Part shown: piece after piece, positions 55,207 through 63,118 of the stretch
Position numbering within the stretch: position 1 is the stretch's first letter
Layout: each line of letters opens with the position of its first letter
From: CAWIJJ01 sp963836405
GTDB lineage: Bacteria; Acidobacteriota; Terriglobia; Bryobacterales; Bryobacteraceae
NCBI GenBank assembly: GCA_963836405.1
Contig: CAWIJL010000004.1
Location: 1-64,000 of the forward strand
DNA: 64,000 nt
Direction of reading: 5' to 3'
Notes under the pieces: generated by a model
Seen by the model: only the letters and a program-made list of their open reading frames with translations
The model's database searches: none
What the model was told of the DNA's origin: nothing
Program-made: the position numbers and the translations under genes

Positions 55207-56826
55207 TTATCCTCGCCGTCCTGTTCTGTATTGGTGCTTTTCCGCCGTCCATCGCGCCTCGCCGTATTCGCCAAGCGCGACCGTGCCGGATAGTTTGCCG
55301 CCTTCTTCGATCCCGGAAAATTGGAACGACACGCGCGCTCCTTCCGTTGGAAGCGAACTCTGGAACGCAACTTTGCGCGCGGCCACCGTGCCGGCCAGAT
55401 CGCCCGATGCGAATTCGCCGCGGTGCGTGCCCACCAGGCGCCCACCCTCCTGCTCGAACAGCAGCGAGTGCGAGGCAGAGCCGTAGACGAAATCGATGCG
55501 CAGGTCCCACTGCCCCGCCACCGATACCGGCTGCCCCTCCGGCGCCGGATCGGGCGCTTTGGGCTGCGGCGGTTTTGATAATACCGCGTACAATCGGTCG
55601 GCCACGATTTTTTCGTCGCCCGGCTGCATCTGGTAGGGCACGATCCCGACCGTGCTGTTCCCGCTGCGCCCTCCCGACGACCGCGCAACTACGATGCGCG
55701 GATCGGTGTCGAGCAGAATCTGACCTACCTCCGCCCCGCCGATCCCGACCTTGGACGCGTCCCATTGAATCATCAGCTCCGGGGTGCGATTGGAGAGATC
55801 GGCGGACGGCTGATTGATCCTGGTGGTGATGCCGTCAACCCGCTTGACGCTGTCGCCGATGTGATTCAGCCACGATTCCCACGTTGCCCATTCAGCCTTG
55901 TGGTCGCGCTTGATCCACATCTCCACCGCGGCCAGCATGCCCATGATTTCTTCCTTGCCCACCTTCACCGACCGACCGAAGGCGTGGTGCGGCGCGCTGT
56001 TGACCCACGCCCCTTGCAGCAGGTTCTTGTCGCCCAGGAGCAATCCCGCCGCCTGCGGCCCGCGGATACACTTGCCGCCGCTGTAGGCCACCGCATTGGC
56101 GCCGCGTGCCAGGTGAACATTGGGATTCAGCGTGAGAACCTCTGCCGCCGCGTCCACGAGCACCGGAACGTTCTTGCGGCGCGCAATCTCGCAGATGACG
56201 CGCGTCCCGAGCGGCCCGTCGTCATTTGGACCCGCCAGAATGTACACCATGGCGGTACGTTCGTTGAAGGCTGCGTCGAGTTCGGATTTATCCCTGACGA
56301 TCGCCAGTTTCACGCCCAGCATACGTGCCGCGTGGTCGTAAACCTGGTGAGAGTAGGCGGGAAGGATGACCTCGCTTTTGAGGCCGGCCAGGTTCGGCAA
56401 CCGCTGCATCCGCTCCGGGTTGCCGCCCGCAATCGCCGACGCGGTGAAATGCGTGATTGCCGCACAACACCCCGCAGTCACTATGCCCCATTCGGCCCCG
56501 CTGATTTCCGCCAGCCGTTTGCCCACCGCATCCATCAGTTCGTCCATGTGAACGTAAGCGCGCGACGCGAGGTCCATTGCGCGTTTCACCTCGGGCAGGG
56601 TCTGCGATCCCGTGATGATGGTGAAGGTGCCGCGTGCGTTGATCACCGGCCGCACCCCGAGGGACTCGTACATCCGGTTGTCCAGCGTCAGCGGCGCGGC
56701 TACGGCGCGGCGCACGCTGCCGCCGATGGCCTGCGCGGCAGCCATCAGGCCGCCCTGCCGGAAAAGGTCGCGCCGGCTGAAACCCGCCCACGGTTCCTTC
56801 ACGTTCTGCCAAAAGCTGCTCGACAT
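55207..56826 (-). CDS. SelA-like PLP-dependent enzyme, Tat-exported, with C-terminal extension
   Basis: 539 residues. Twin-arginine signal SRRDLFRQGGLMAAAQAIGG near residue 17. The fold-type I PLP core has RPVINARGTFTIITGSQTLP, GAEWGIVTAGCCAAITHFTA, Asp in VLVDAAAEV, and the PLP lysine Lys252 in YSGGKCIRGPQAAGLLLG. This is the SelA/DgaE (D-glucosaminate-6-phosphate ammonia-lyase) subgroup. Past about residue 430 an extra beta-rich domain of 100 residues (GQWDLRIDFVYGSASHSLLF) is appended. Export of a PLP enzyme through Tat is expected, since Tat moves folded proteins. Paired with RidA. Confidence 0.82.
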   Translation of the reverse strand: MSSSFWQNVKEPWAGFSRRDLFRQGGLMAAAQAIGGSVRRAVAAPLTLDNRMYESLGVRPVINARGTFTIITGSQTLPEVKRAMDLASRAYVHMDELMDAVGKRLAEISGAEWGIVTAGCCAAITHFTASAIAGGNPERMQRLPNLAGLKSEVILPAYSHQVYDHAARMLGVKLAIVRDKSELDAAFNERTAMVYILAGPNDDGPLGTRVICEIARRKNVPVLVDAAAEVLTLNPNVHLARGANAVAYSGGKCIRGPQAAGLLLGDKNLLQGAWVNSAPHHAFGRSVKVGKEEIMGMLAAVEMWIKRDHKAEWATWESWLNHIGDSVKRVDGITTRINQPSADLSNRTPELMIQWDASKVGIGGAEVGQILLDTDPRIVVARSSGGRSGNSTVGIVPYQMQPGDEKIVADRLYAVLSKPPQPKAPDPAPEGQPVSVAGQWDLRIDFVYGSASHSLLFEQEGGRLVGTHRGEFASGDLAGTVAARKVAFQSSLPTEGARVSFQFSGIEEGGKLSGTVALGEYGEARWTAEKHQYRTGRRG

Positions 56827-57142
56827 GGACCTCTCCTTCGTTGAGGAATTCTATCAGAAGGCCGGGGCTGGGGTTTGCGAAGCTTCGAAAAATCGGGTTT
56901 CGGATGACCCCGACGCGCCCGCGGGAATCCCTCTCGTGATGAAAGAGCCTGAATCGGACTCTATGTATCCGATGTCACGTTGGCCATTTACAAGTGTTCA
57001 TTGTTACTTAGTTGTAAGATATCCAGGTTTTACAGGCCCCCTGCTCGTTTTAATTGATTAAGCGCATATTTCCATTGACACCTAATTAATTGGGGCGTTA
57101 ACATTGCTCCACGTCCCTACTCAAATTTACTTGGAGGGTTCT
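56827..57142. other. intergenic region ahead of the RiPP operon
   Basis: About 316 bases, markedly more A/T-rich from 56960 on than the surrounding genes. No gene seen. It contains the promoter at 57075-57104 and the Shine-Dalgarno GGAGGG at 57133-57138 of the precursor gene. The divergent PLP-enzyme gene must also have its promoter here. Confidence 0.6.
57075..57104 (+). promoter_or_regulatory. candidate sigma70-type promoter of the RiPP operon
   Basis: TTGACA at 57075-57080 is a perfect -35 hexamer; 18 bases later TAACAT (57099-57104) matches the -10 consensus at four of six positions. Transcription would start near 57111, about 32 bases before the precursor start codon. AATTAATT in the spacer is a small palindrome. 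Confidence 0.5.
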
Positions 57143-57469
57143 GTGGCACTTAACATCGCGGCAAAGTCCGACCCGTCGGTTTTCAAGAAAGCCTTGAACA
57201 AACTGAGCACCGACCATGCGTTTCGCGAAAAAGCCATGACGCATCCGGAAACGCTTACGAACGAATTCCACCTCAGCCTGAAAGATCTGCATGCCTTGCG
57301 GCAGGCTGCTGTCCTGTCCGGCGCCGACATGAAGGCAATCACGCGGGTCCGCGCGACCGAAATGGCCCACATGGTTTCGACCAACCAGCTCACAGACATC
57401 GATATCGACATCAGCTGCTGCTGTTGCTGCTGCTGCGGCGAAACGTCCGTTGTCCGCACGTTCGCCTGA
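57143..57469 (+). CDS. RiPP precursor peptide with a seven-cysteine core
   Basis: 108 residues from the GTG at 57143, preceded by GGAGGG. The first 90 residues form a charged helical leader (SVFKKALNKLSTDHAFREK, EFHLSLKDLHALRQAAVLSG) reminiscent of Nif11 or LigA-like leaders. An acidic spacer TDIDIDIS leads to Cys92-Cys98, seven cysteines in a row, then GETSVVRTFA. Streptolysin S precursor SagA also has runs of adjacent Cys that become thiazoles. The gene starts an operon of azole-peptide modification enzymes; SagB follows after 55 bases. No double-glycine cleavage site is visible. An ATG-like upstream start at 57104 lacks a ribosome-binding site. Confidence 0.88.
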   Translation: MALNIAAKSDPSVFKKALNKLSTDHAFREKAMTHPETLTNEFHLSLKDLHALRQAAVLSGADMKAITRVRATEMAHMVSTNQLTDIDIDISCCCCCCCGETSVVRTFA

Positions 57470-57524
57470 TCCCGTTCTCGGGGAATCTGCGCCAGATCCG
57501 TCCCGCGGACGTACTCAGGTTCTT

Positions 57525-58331
57525 ATGAAATTCGAGACGGCAGTTCCTACGGATACGTGTCTGCGGGAGCGGTACGAGACGCGCCTGTTTGAGATCTATC
57601 ACGAAAATTCCAAGCTGGCCCCTCATCAGGACGCGCTGCAACTGCCTCAATCCGCCTCGCAGATCGACCGCTACCTGACGACACGCGCCTTCCGGCAGTA
57701 TCGGACCTGCGAACAGCACCCGCTCCCGCCGGTTCTCGCTTCCGCCGAGCCGCTCCAGTCGATCCTGCTCCGCCGGCGCTCGGGTCGCGACCTCGGAGGA
57801 CCGGTTACCCTCGGCGAATTAGGCACGCTTCTGACGCAATCGCTCGGGTGTACCGCGACCGTCGAGGATACCCTTTCCGGGACGGTGCACGCCTTGCGCG
57901 CGTGGCCGTCGGCGGGTGGTCTCTACCCACTCGACACATACGTCGCGGTGGGCCGGGTCGATGACTTACCGGAGGCGATTTACCATTACAACCCGATCAC
58001 GGATCACCTCGCGCTCCTGCCGTCCAGGCCGGTTCGCGAAGTGCTCGGAGATGCGTACTTCCAGCAGCCGTTTGCGAAGGAAGCGGCTCTCGGGCTGTTT
58101 CTTGTTGCCGCTTTTGACCGCACCGTAGCGAAATACGGGGAGCGAGGCTATCGTCTGGTATTGTTGGATGCCGGACACGCCGCGCAGAATCTATTGCTTA
58201 CGGCGGAGCAATTGCGACTCGGCGCGGTCGCCATGGGAGGCTACTGCGACGACAGCCTCGCCGCGGACCTCGGGATCGACGGCGTTTCCGAAGCCATCGT
58301 GCATTCGGTGCTGATCGGGAGGCCATTATGA
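57525..58331 (+). CDS. SagB-type azoline dehydrogenase (nitroreductase fold)
   Basis: 268 residues from the ATG at 57525. SagB/ThcOx features: RRRSGRDLGGPVTLGELGTL, WPSAGGLYPLDTYVAVGRVD, YHYNPITDHLALL and GHAAQNLLLTAEQLRLGAV. FMN-dependent oxidation of thiazolines or oxazolines to aromatic azoles is the family role. ATGA overlap with the radical SAM gene. Confidence 0.9.
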   Translation: MKFETAVPTDTCLRERYETRLFEIYHENSKLAPHQDALQLPQSASQIDRYLTTRAFRQYRTCEQHPLPPVLASAEPLQSILLRRRSGRDLGGPVTLGELGTLLTQSLGCTATVEDTLSGTVHALRAWPSAGGLYPLDTYVAVGRVDDLPEAIYHYNPITDHLALLPSRPVREVLGDAYFQQPFAKEAALGLFLVAAFDRTVAKYGERGYRLVLLDAGHAAQNLLLTAEQLRLGAVAMGGYCDDSLAADLGIDGVSEAIVHSVLIGRPL

Positions 58332-59677
58332 ATGAACCGTACCCGCACAAAGACAACGAATTTCTCGCCTGGTATCCGCTCGGGCTAACCCCGGGCGAGG
58401 CGTCGAAAGTCTGGCAGCGCAAACGCGCCGGATACTACGTCCACATACCCTTTTGCACTGCCATTTGCGACTACTGCGGCTTCGCCGTCGAGAAACTCAA
58501 AGGCGCCTCCGTCGAGCGATATCTCGACGCGCTAAAGAGCGAAATTGAGGCGTACCGGGATGCCGGCCGCCTGGGAAACCACCGGTTCGTCTGCGGCCAT
58601 TTCGGCGGCGGCACTCCTTCCGCCGTAGACGCCGGTGAATTAATGACTGTCAAGGCCTTGATCGATGGATCCTTCGATGTCGACGAGGCCGCTGAGGTCA
58701 CCGTCGAAGTCAATCCCATCAGTTTCACTCTGGATAAGGCCCAGACATACAGGCGCGGCGGTGTGAACCGCATCAGTGTCGGTGTGCAGTCCTTCAATGA
58801 CCGGACACTCGCGGTCATCGGCCGCCCACACCGTGCCGAGGATGTCGGCAACACCTTGCAGGTGATCCGGAGCGCCGGTTGGAGCAATTTTTCTCTCGAC
58901 ATCATCTACGGCGTACCGGGCCAGACCATGGACGAATTGCGGGAAGATCTCGCGCAGGCCGTCGATAGCGGCGCGGCGCACCTCTCGTCGTTCCGGCTGG
59001 AGATCATTCCGATGACCGCCCTGAAGTTCAGGGAATCGGCTCACCTGCTGCCGGAGCGCCTGCCCGTAAGCATGTTGAACGAGATGGACGACCTGGTCTG
59101 CGAAACCCTGACTCGTAACGGCTATGCCGCGTACGGCGCTTTCAATTTCGCGCGGCCCGGTTTTGAAAGCGTGCATAATTCGGTCGCATTCGTGGCGCCA
59201 CAGGGTGACTATGTCGGGTTCGGTAACAGCAGCTACTCGTTTATCAACAACTTCGTCTATTGTAACTACGCGGAACTGGACGTTTACGAGCAGGCGGTCC
59301 TCGACGGGAAGGATCCGATCGCTTTCGCCGCCCCGGTAAACGCTCTGGAGGCGATGTCTCGATACTTCGTCCTCGGATTGAAGTTCTTCCGCGTCTCTCG
59401 CAGCCGCTTTATCGCGCAATTCGGCGTTGAGCCGGAACAGATGTTCGGCGATGTGCTGGAGCGGCTGCGCGACAAGGGACTGGTGTCTCTCGAGGGCGAT
59501 GACTACGTTCTCTCGCGCGACGGGCGCCGTTACGTCAACAACGTGGGGAAAGAATTCTTTGTAGGCGCAAGCCGCGGCAAGCCGCAATACCACCAGTTCA
59601 TAGCCAACGTCACGGTGGAGCAGATCACCCGCTATTCGGAATTGAAGGCGCGCGCCGAGGAGGGTGTGACCGGCTGA
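58328..59677 (+). CDS. HemN/HemW-like radical SAM protein in RiPP cluster
   Basis: 449 residues. The 4Fe-4S cluster motif CTAICDYC gives Cys43, Cys47, Cys50 in YYVHIPFCTAICDYCGF. HemN-type segments follow: FGGGTPSAVDAGEL, EVTVEVNPISF, GGVNRISVGVQSFNDRTL, DIIYGVPGQTMDELREDL. Embedded between SagB and the E1-like gene with overlaps on both sides, so it is not the housekeeping HemW. Class C radical SAM methyltransferases of thiopeptide pathways are HemN homologues, so azole C-methylation is my leading inference. No second SAM-binding domain can be judged from sequence alone. Confidence 0.82.
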   Translation: MNEPYPHKDNEFLAWYPLGLTPGEASKVWQRKRAGYYVHIPFCTAICDYCGFAVEKLKGASVERYLDALKSEIEAYRDAGRLGNHRFVCGHFGGGTPSAVDAGELMTVKALIDGSFDVDEAAEVTVEVNPISFTLDKAQTYRRGGVNRISVGVQSFNDRTLAVIGRPHRAEDVGNTLQVIRSAGWSNFSLDIIYGVPGQTMDELREDLAQAVDSGAAHLSSFRLEIIPMTALKFRESAHLLPERLPVSMLNEMDDLVCETLTRNGYAAYGAFNFARPGFESVHNSVAFVAPQGDYVGFGNSSYSFINNFVYCNYAELDVYEQAVLDGKDPIAFAAPVNALEAMSRYFVLGLKFFRVSRSRFIAQFGVEPEQMFGDVLERLRDKGLVSLEGDDYVLSRDGRRYVNNVGKEFFVGASRGKPQYHQFIANVTVEQITRYSELKARAEEGVTG

Positions 59678-60744
59678 TGGCAACACCCGCTGAAATATCC
59701 GCCCGGTCGGACCCCGTTTCCAATGCACCAGGCACGCGGCGGGCGCGGCTAAGGCCGGGCATGGAACTGCTGGAGGTCTCGCGCGATAAGTTGCACCTCT
59801 CTTTCGCAAACCACACGGTCACCTTCACCACGCCAGCCGTAACCCGGATCGTCAAAGAGCTGGTCCGAAACATCGATCGAAGCGCGAATGTCGACGAACT
59901 GATCGTCGGCGTAGCGGGAGAAACCGGTGAGGAACCGGGGCTTACCGCTTACGTCTTCGAGATGTTACAGAGTACCCACTGCCTCTACTGGCCGGGCACC
60001 GAACTTATCCACGAACCGGACGCTCTCTCGGACTACTTTGCTTCGACCGGCGAGGACCCTGCCGTGGCCAGGAGCAGGCTCGAAGCGGCACGTCCCGTCA
60101 TTCTCGCGTGCGAAGCAGGTTGCGATGCGCTTGAGAATGCCTTGTCGGATAGCGCCATTCGCGGCCATCTCATACCCGTCTCGCCCGGTACTCCCGTCGC
60201 GCAGGCGGTTTCCGAGGCCCAGGCACACATCGTGGATGGAGGACTCTTCGTAGGTTGGGGCTTTGCTTACCGCTCCGCCGTCGCCGCCGCATTGAACGAA
60301 GCCGCCATGCGGGGCGTCCCCGCTCTGTTTGGAGCCTGCGAGGGACTGGTCGGGCGCATCGGTCCTTACGTCATCCCCAAGAGCACCGCTTGCCTTGCGT
60401 GTTTCAACAGCCGTCTGCTTTCTCATGCCGGCGGTGAGGAGCTAAGCTGCTTCACCGCTCTTCGACTCCGCCACGACCTGGTTGCCGGTGCGGCCCCACC
60501 CACTCATCCCGCTTTTCTCAAGGCCATTGCCGGCCTTTTCGTTCTGGAACTCACTCAGGTCCTGCTCAAACGGCCTCCGCGAACGCTGGGTGGCGTGCTG
60601 GAGCACAGCCTTACGGATGGAACGGCGGTCCGCCGGACTGTGCTGAAGGCGCCCCGCTGCCCGGCGTGCAGGCGTGCCGTTCCTCCGCGGTTTGCGTGGA
60701 ACGCCACCTTCACCTCCCCCGCCGTCAAAGGGAATTCGGGATGA
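59677..60744 (+). CDS. E1-like (ocin-ThiF-like) leader-binding partner of YcaO
   Basis: 355 residues. Residues about 25-110 look like a winged-helix RiPP recognition element (LEVSRDKLHLSFANHTVTFT). The rest is an E1-like fold with a zinc tetrathiolate in C239LAC242 and C328PAC331. It presumably binds the precursor leader and delivers the core to the YcaO. The ATG shares one base with the radical SAM stop; its TGA overlaps the YcaO ATG. Confidence 0.8.
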   Translation: MATPAEISARSDPVSNAPGTRRARLRPGMELLEVSRDKLHLSFANHTVTFTTPAVTRIVKELVRNIDRSANVDELIVGVAGETGEEPGLTAYVFEMLQSTHCLYWPGTELIHEPDALSDYFASTGEDPAVARSRLEAARPVILACEAGCDALENALSDSAIRGHLIPVSPGTPVAQAVSEAQAHIVDGGLFVGWGFAYRSAVAAALNEAAMRGVPALFGACEGLVGRIGPYVIPKSTACLACFNSRLLSHAGGEELSCFTALRLRHDLVAGAAPPTHPAFLKAIAGLFVLELTQVLLKRPPRTLGGVLEHSLTDGTAVRRTVLKAPRCPACRRAVPPRFAWNATFTSPAVKGNSG

Positions 60745-62042
60745 GCGCCGGCACACAGGCGGCGCTCTCCGAGTTCGCCGCGATGGTCGATCCCAAGGTC
60801 GGCATCATTCGCGCAGTGGAGGTCATCAAAATCTCCGAGACCGACCCCTGCGTGTATTTGGCCCACGCCGATCCCTGCGATTCGATGCCGCTGGCCGGAA
60901 TCGCGGCCGCAAATCGCGGCGCCGCGTGTGCGATCGATGCCGGCCGCGCCATCCTGCGTGCCTGCGGCGAGTGCGTCGAACGCTATTGCTCGGCATTCTT
61001 CGAGTTCGACCGCATGCTCCTGGCGAGCCCGCGTGAACTGTCGGATTCCGGCGACAGGCTCGTGCCCCCCGGCGCGCTGTATCCGTTTCAGAACAGGCAG
61101 TACGCCGGCAAAGGCTTCCCGTATGCGCCGGTTACGTCCGAATGCCGCATCCGTTGGGTGCCGGGACAGTCGGCCCGCAGCGGCCGCGTCTGGCTGCCCG
61201 CCAGTTGCGTCTACGTCCCTTACCTTTTCGAGACCGGCGTGGAGCCGTTCACCCATATGCCGATTTCGACCGGCCTGGCAGCGGGCGAGTCCATGCAGGC
61301 CTGCATCGAAAAGGGCATCGCCGAGATCGTCGAACGAGACGCGCTCATGATCGTTTGGTACGGTAGGATACCGGCGCCGCGCATTCGCCCGCTCAGTTGT
61401 TTTGGCATTTCCAGCGACATCGACGGCCTGCTCGCATCCGTGCGGGGCGCGCACACCCACTGGCTGCTCAACGTGCTGACGCTCGACGTGGACATTCCGG
61501 TGATCGGCGCCTGCCTCATCGACGACGGTTCCCCTCCCCTGACGTCGTTCGGAATCGCGGCCCATGTGGATCCCGCCCGTGCGCTCCTCGGCGCCCTTGA
61601 GGAGGCTCTCATGACCCGGCTGCTGGTGAACCGCTGTTCCGAGTTGCAGGATGGCACGGCGTTCGGTGGAGGCGCCCTGCGCACGCTTCGCGATCACCTG
61701 CTGGCGCACGCGGCGTCTCCTGAATTGTTGTCGCGTATGACTTTCCTGACCCAGGAGGGGCCAATAGTGGATTTCCAGGATGTGACTTCGGGGCGTTCGG
61801 AATCAGTGGCAGAACGGTGCGCGGCAGCCGGTCTGGAACCCGTTTGGGTGGACGTCACCACTCCCGACGTTGAAGAGTTCGGTTTCAAAGTTGTCCGAAC
61901 CGTGATTGCAGGCATGCAGCCTTTGGATAACGATCACCGGAATCGTCACCTGGGCGGTGAACGCCTGCTGTCGGTTCCCCGAAAAATGGGATTCAGCCTG
62001 TCGCCCGGTGAACTCAACCCGGATCCGCACCCGTTCCCGTGA
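60741..62042 (+). CDS. YcaO cyclodehydratase
   Basis: 433 residues from the ATG at 60741. The YcaO nucleotide-binding signature is STGLAAGESMQACIEKGI followed by EIVERDALMIVWYG, with RAILRACGECVERYC earlier. The C-terminus is NPDPHPFP, a PxPxP-type tail known in YcaO enzymes of azole-forming pathways to be needed for activity. It uses ATP to cyclise Cys (or Ser/Thr) side chains onto the backbone, giving thiazolines. Likely acts on the seven-Cys core with the preceding E1-like protein. Confidence 0.92.
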   Translation: MSAGTQAALSEFAAMVDPKVGIIRAVEVIKISETDPCVYLAHADPCDSMPLAGIAAANRGAACAIDAGRAILRACGECVERYCSAFFEFDRMLLASPRELSDSGDRLVPPGALYPFQNRQYAGKGFPYAPVTSECRIRWVPGQSARSGRVWLPASCVYVPYLFETGVEPFTHMPISTGLAAGESMQACIEKGIAEIVERDALMIVWYGRIPAPRIRPLSCFGISSDIDGLLASVRGAHTHWLLNVLTLDVDIPVIGACLIDDGSPPLTSFGIAAHVDPARALLGALEEALMTRLLVNRCSELQDGTAFGGGALRTLRDHLLAHAASPELLSRMTFLTQEGPIVDFQDVTSGRSESVAERCAAAGLEPVWVDVTTPDVEEFGFKVVRTVIAGMQPLDNDHRNRHLGGERLLSVPRKMGFSLSPGELNPDPHPFP

Positions 62043-62073
62043 TCGAAGCCGGCCTGGAAGGAGAGATGGAAAC

Positions 62074-63090
62074 GTGAACGCTAGCCGCAATCCGGTCCTG
62101 GGGACGTCCTCCGGCGCTCGTTCCACGTGGTCGCCGGAGAGTGCCGACACATTGGCGCAAATTGTAGCGCCCATGGATCCCCGGGTGTTTGTCGAAGAGT
62201 ATTGGGGGCGGCGTGCAGTTTTCATCAAAGGCACGCCGGGCAAGTTCCGGGGCCTGTTCGATCTCGCCGGGTTCTACAAAGCCGTGGAGGGCGCGGCGCT
62301 CAAGACGCACGTTCGCAGCTTCCGCCTGAGCGCTGTGGTTGCGAGCTTCGACGGAGCCGTTTCCACTACCGAGCCCATCGGCCCGGACGAGATCGAGGCT
62401 ACGCTGGCCGCCGGCACCACCATCTGCGTCAACGACATCAGCCTGGGAGACGACCGGCTCTCGGCAATCTGCGAACAGGTGAAACGGCGGATGAACTTCA
62501 CGGGTTGGGTGCGGTTCAACAGCTACCTTTCTCCGCACGATTCCGGCACCGACACCCATTTCGACACCAGCGTCTCCACCACCTTGCAGATCGAAGGACG
62601 CAAGCTCTGGCGATACGCCGAGCGGCCCGCCGTCCCATGGCCGCCCTCCAACGCGCAACTGCGGAATGACGGCACGCCCGAATGGTCGCTACCCTGGGTC
62701 GGCGAGCGGGCCTGGGAGAAGCTTCCCCCTGTTCGAACGGAAGATTTTGTCGAGGTCACCCTGGAACCGGGCGACGTCCTGTCTCTGCCGGCCGGAGCAT
62801 GGCACAGTGCCCGCGCTATCGGACATTCCCTGGCGCTCAATCTGGCACTCGCGCCGGCCAACGGGTTCAACCTGGTCAAGCGAATGCTAGAAGCGCTTTT
62901 CGATAGCGAGGAAGCATGGCGTTCCGGACCGCCACCGGCCTATAATTCCGGCTGCGAAGCGGCGGTTGTCCCGGAACGGGTGCAGGAATATTTCGATGCC
63001 CGCTGTCGCGAAATGGCCGGCCGCCTGAGCGACCCGGAATGCCGCCGGAAAATCGTGGAAGATGTCTGGCGCGAGATCGTGAATCCCTGA
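62074..63090 (+). CDS. JmjC/cupin-type 2-oxoglutarate, Fe(II) oxygenase-like protein
   Basis: 338 residues from the GTG at 62074, with GGAAGGAGAG upstream. The facial triad is His162-x-Asp164 (SGTDTHFDTSVSTT) and His244 (LPAGAWHSARAIGHS). The N-terminal VFVEEYWGRRAVFIKGTPG is typical of the cupin_4/RoxA-type arginyl hydroxylases. Peptide hydroxylation is therefore likely. It starts 31 bases after the YcaO stop. Confidence 0.82.
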   Translation: MNASRNPVLGTSSGARSTWSPESADTLAQIVAPMDPRVFVEEYWGRRAVFIKGTPGKFRGLFDLAGFYKAVEGAALKTHVRSFRLSAVVASFDGAVSTTEPIGPDEIEATLAAGTTICVNDISLGDDRLSAICEQVKRRMNFTGWVRFNSYLSPHDSGTDTHFDTSVSTTLQIEGRKLWRYAERPAVPWPPSNAQLRNDGTPEWSLPWVGERAWEKLPPVRTEDFVEVTLEPGDVLSLPAGAWHSARAIGHSLALNLALAPANGFNLVKRMLEALFDSEEAWRSGPPPAYNSGCEAAVVPERVQEYFDARCREMAGRLSDPECRRKIVEDVWREIVNP

Positions 63091-63118
63091 AGCGCGGCAG
63101 CGCGAGCTGAGGAGAGCC

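Noticed and set aside
55765..56844. 359-codon plus-strand frame
   Set aside because: Antisense to the SelA-like PLP gene, whose PLP-lysine motif and Tat signal are clear.
57400..57445. The poly-cysteine run as a simple TGC-repeat artefact
   Set aside because: The run lies at the end of a frame with a good ribosome-binding site, a coherent leader and azole-forming enzymes downstream, and one codon is TGT rather than TGC.
58328..59677. Housekeeping hemW
   Set aside because: Its start and stop overlap RiPP genes on both sides, so a pathway-specific role is more likely.
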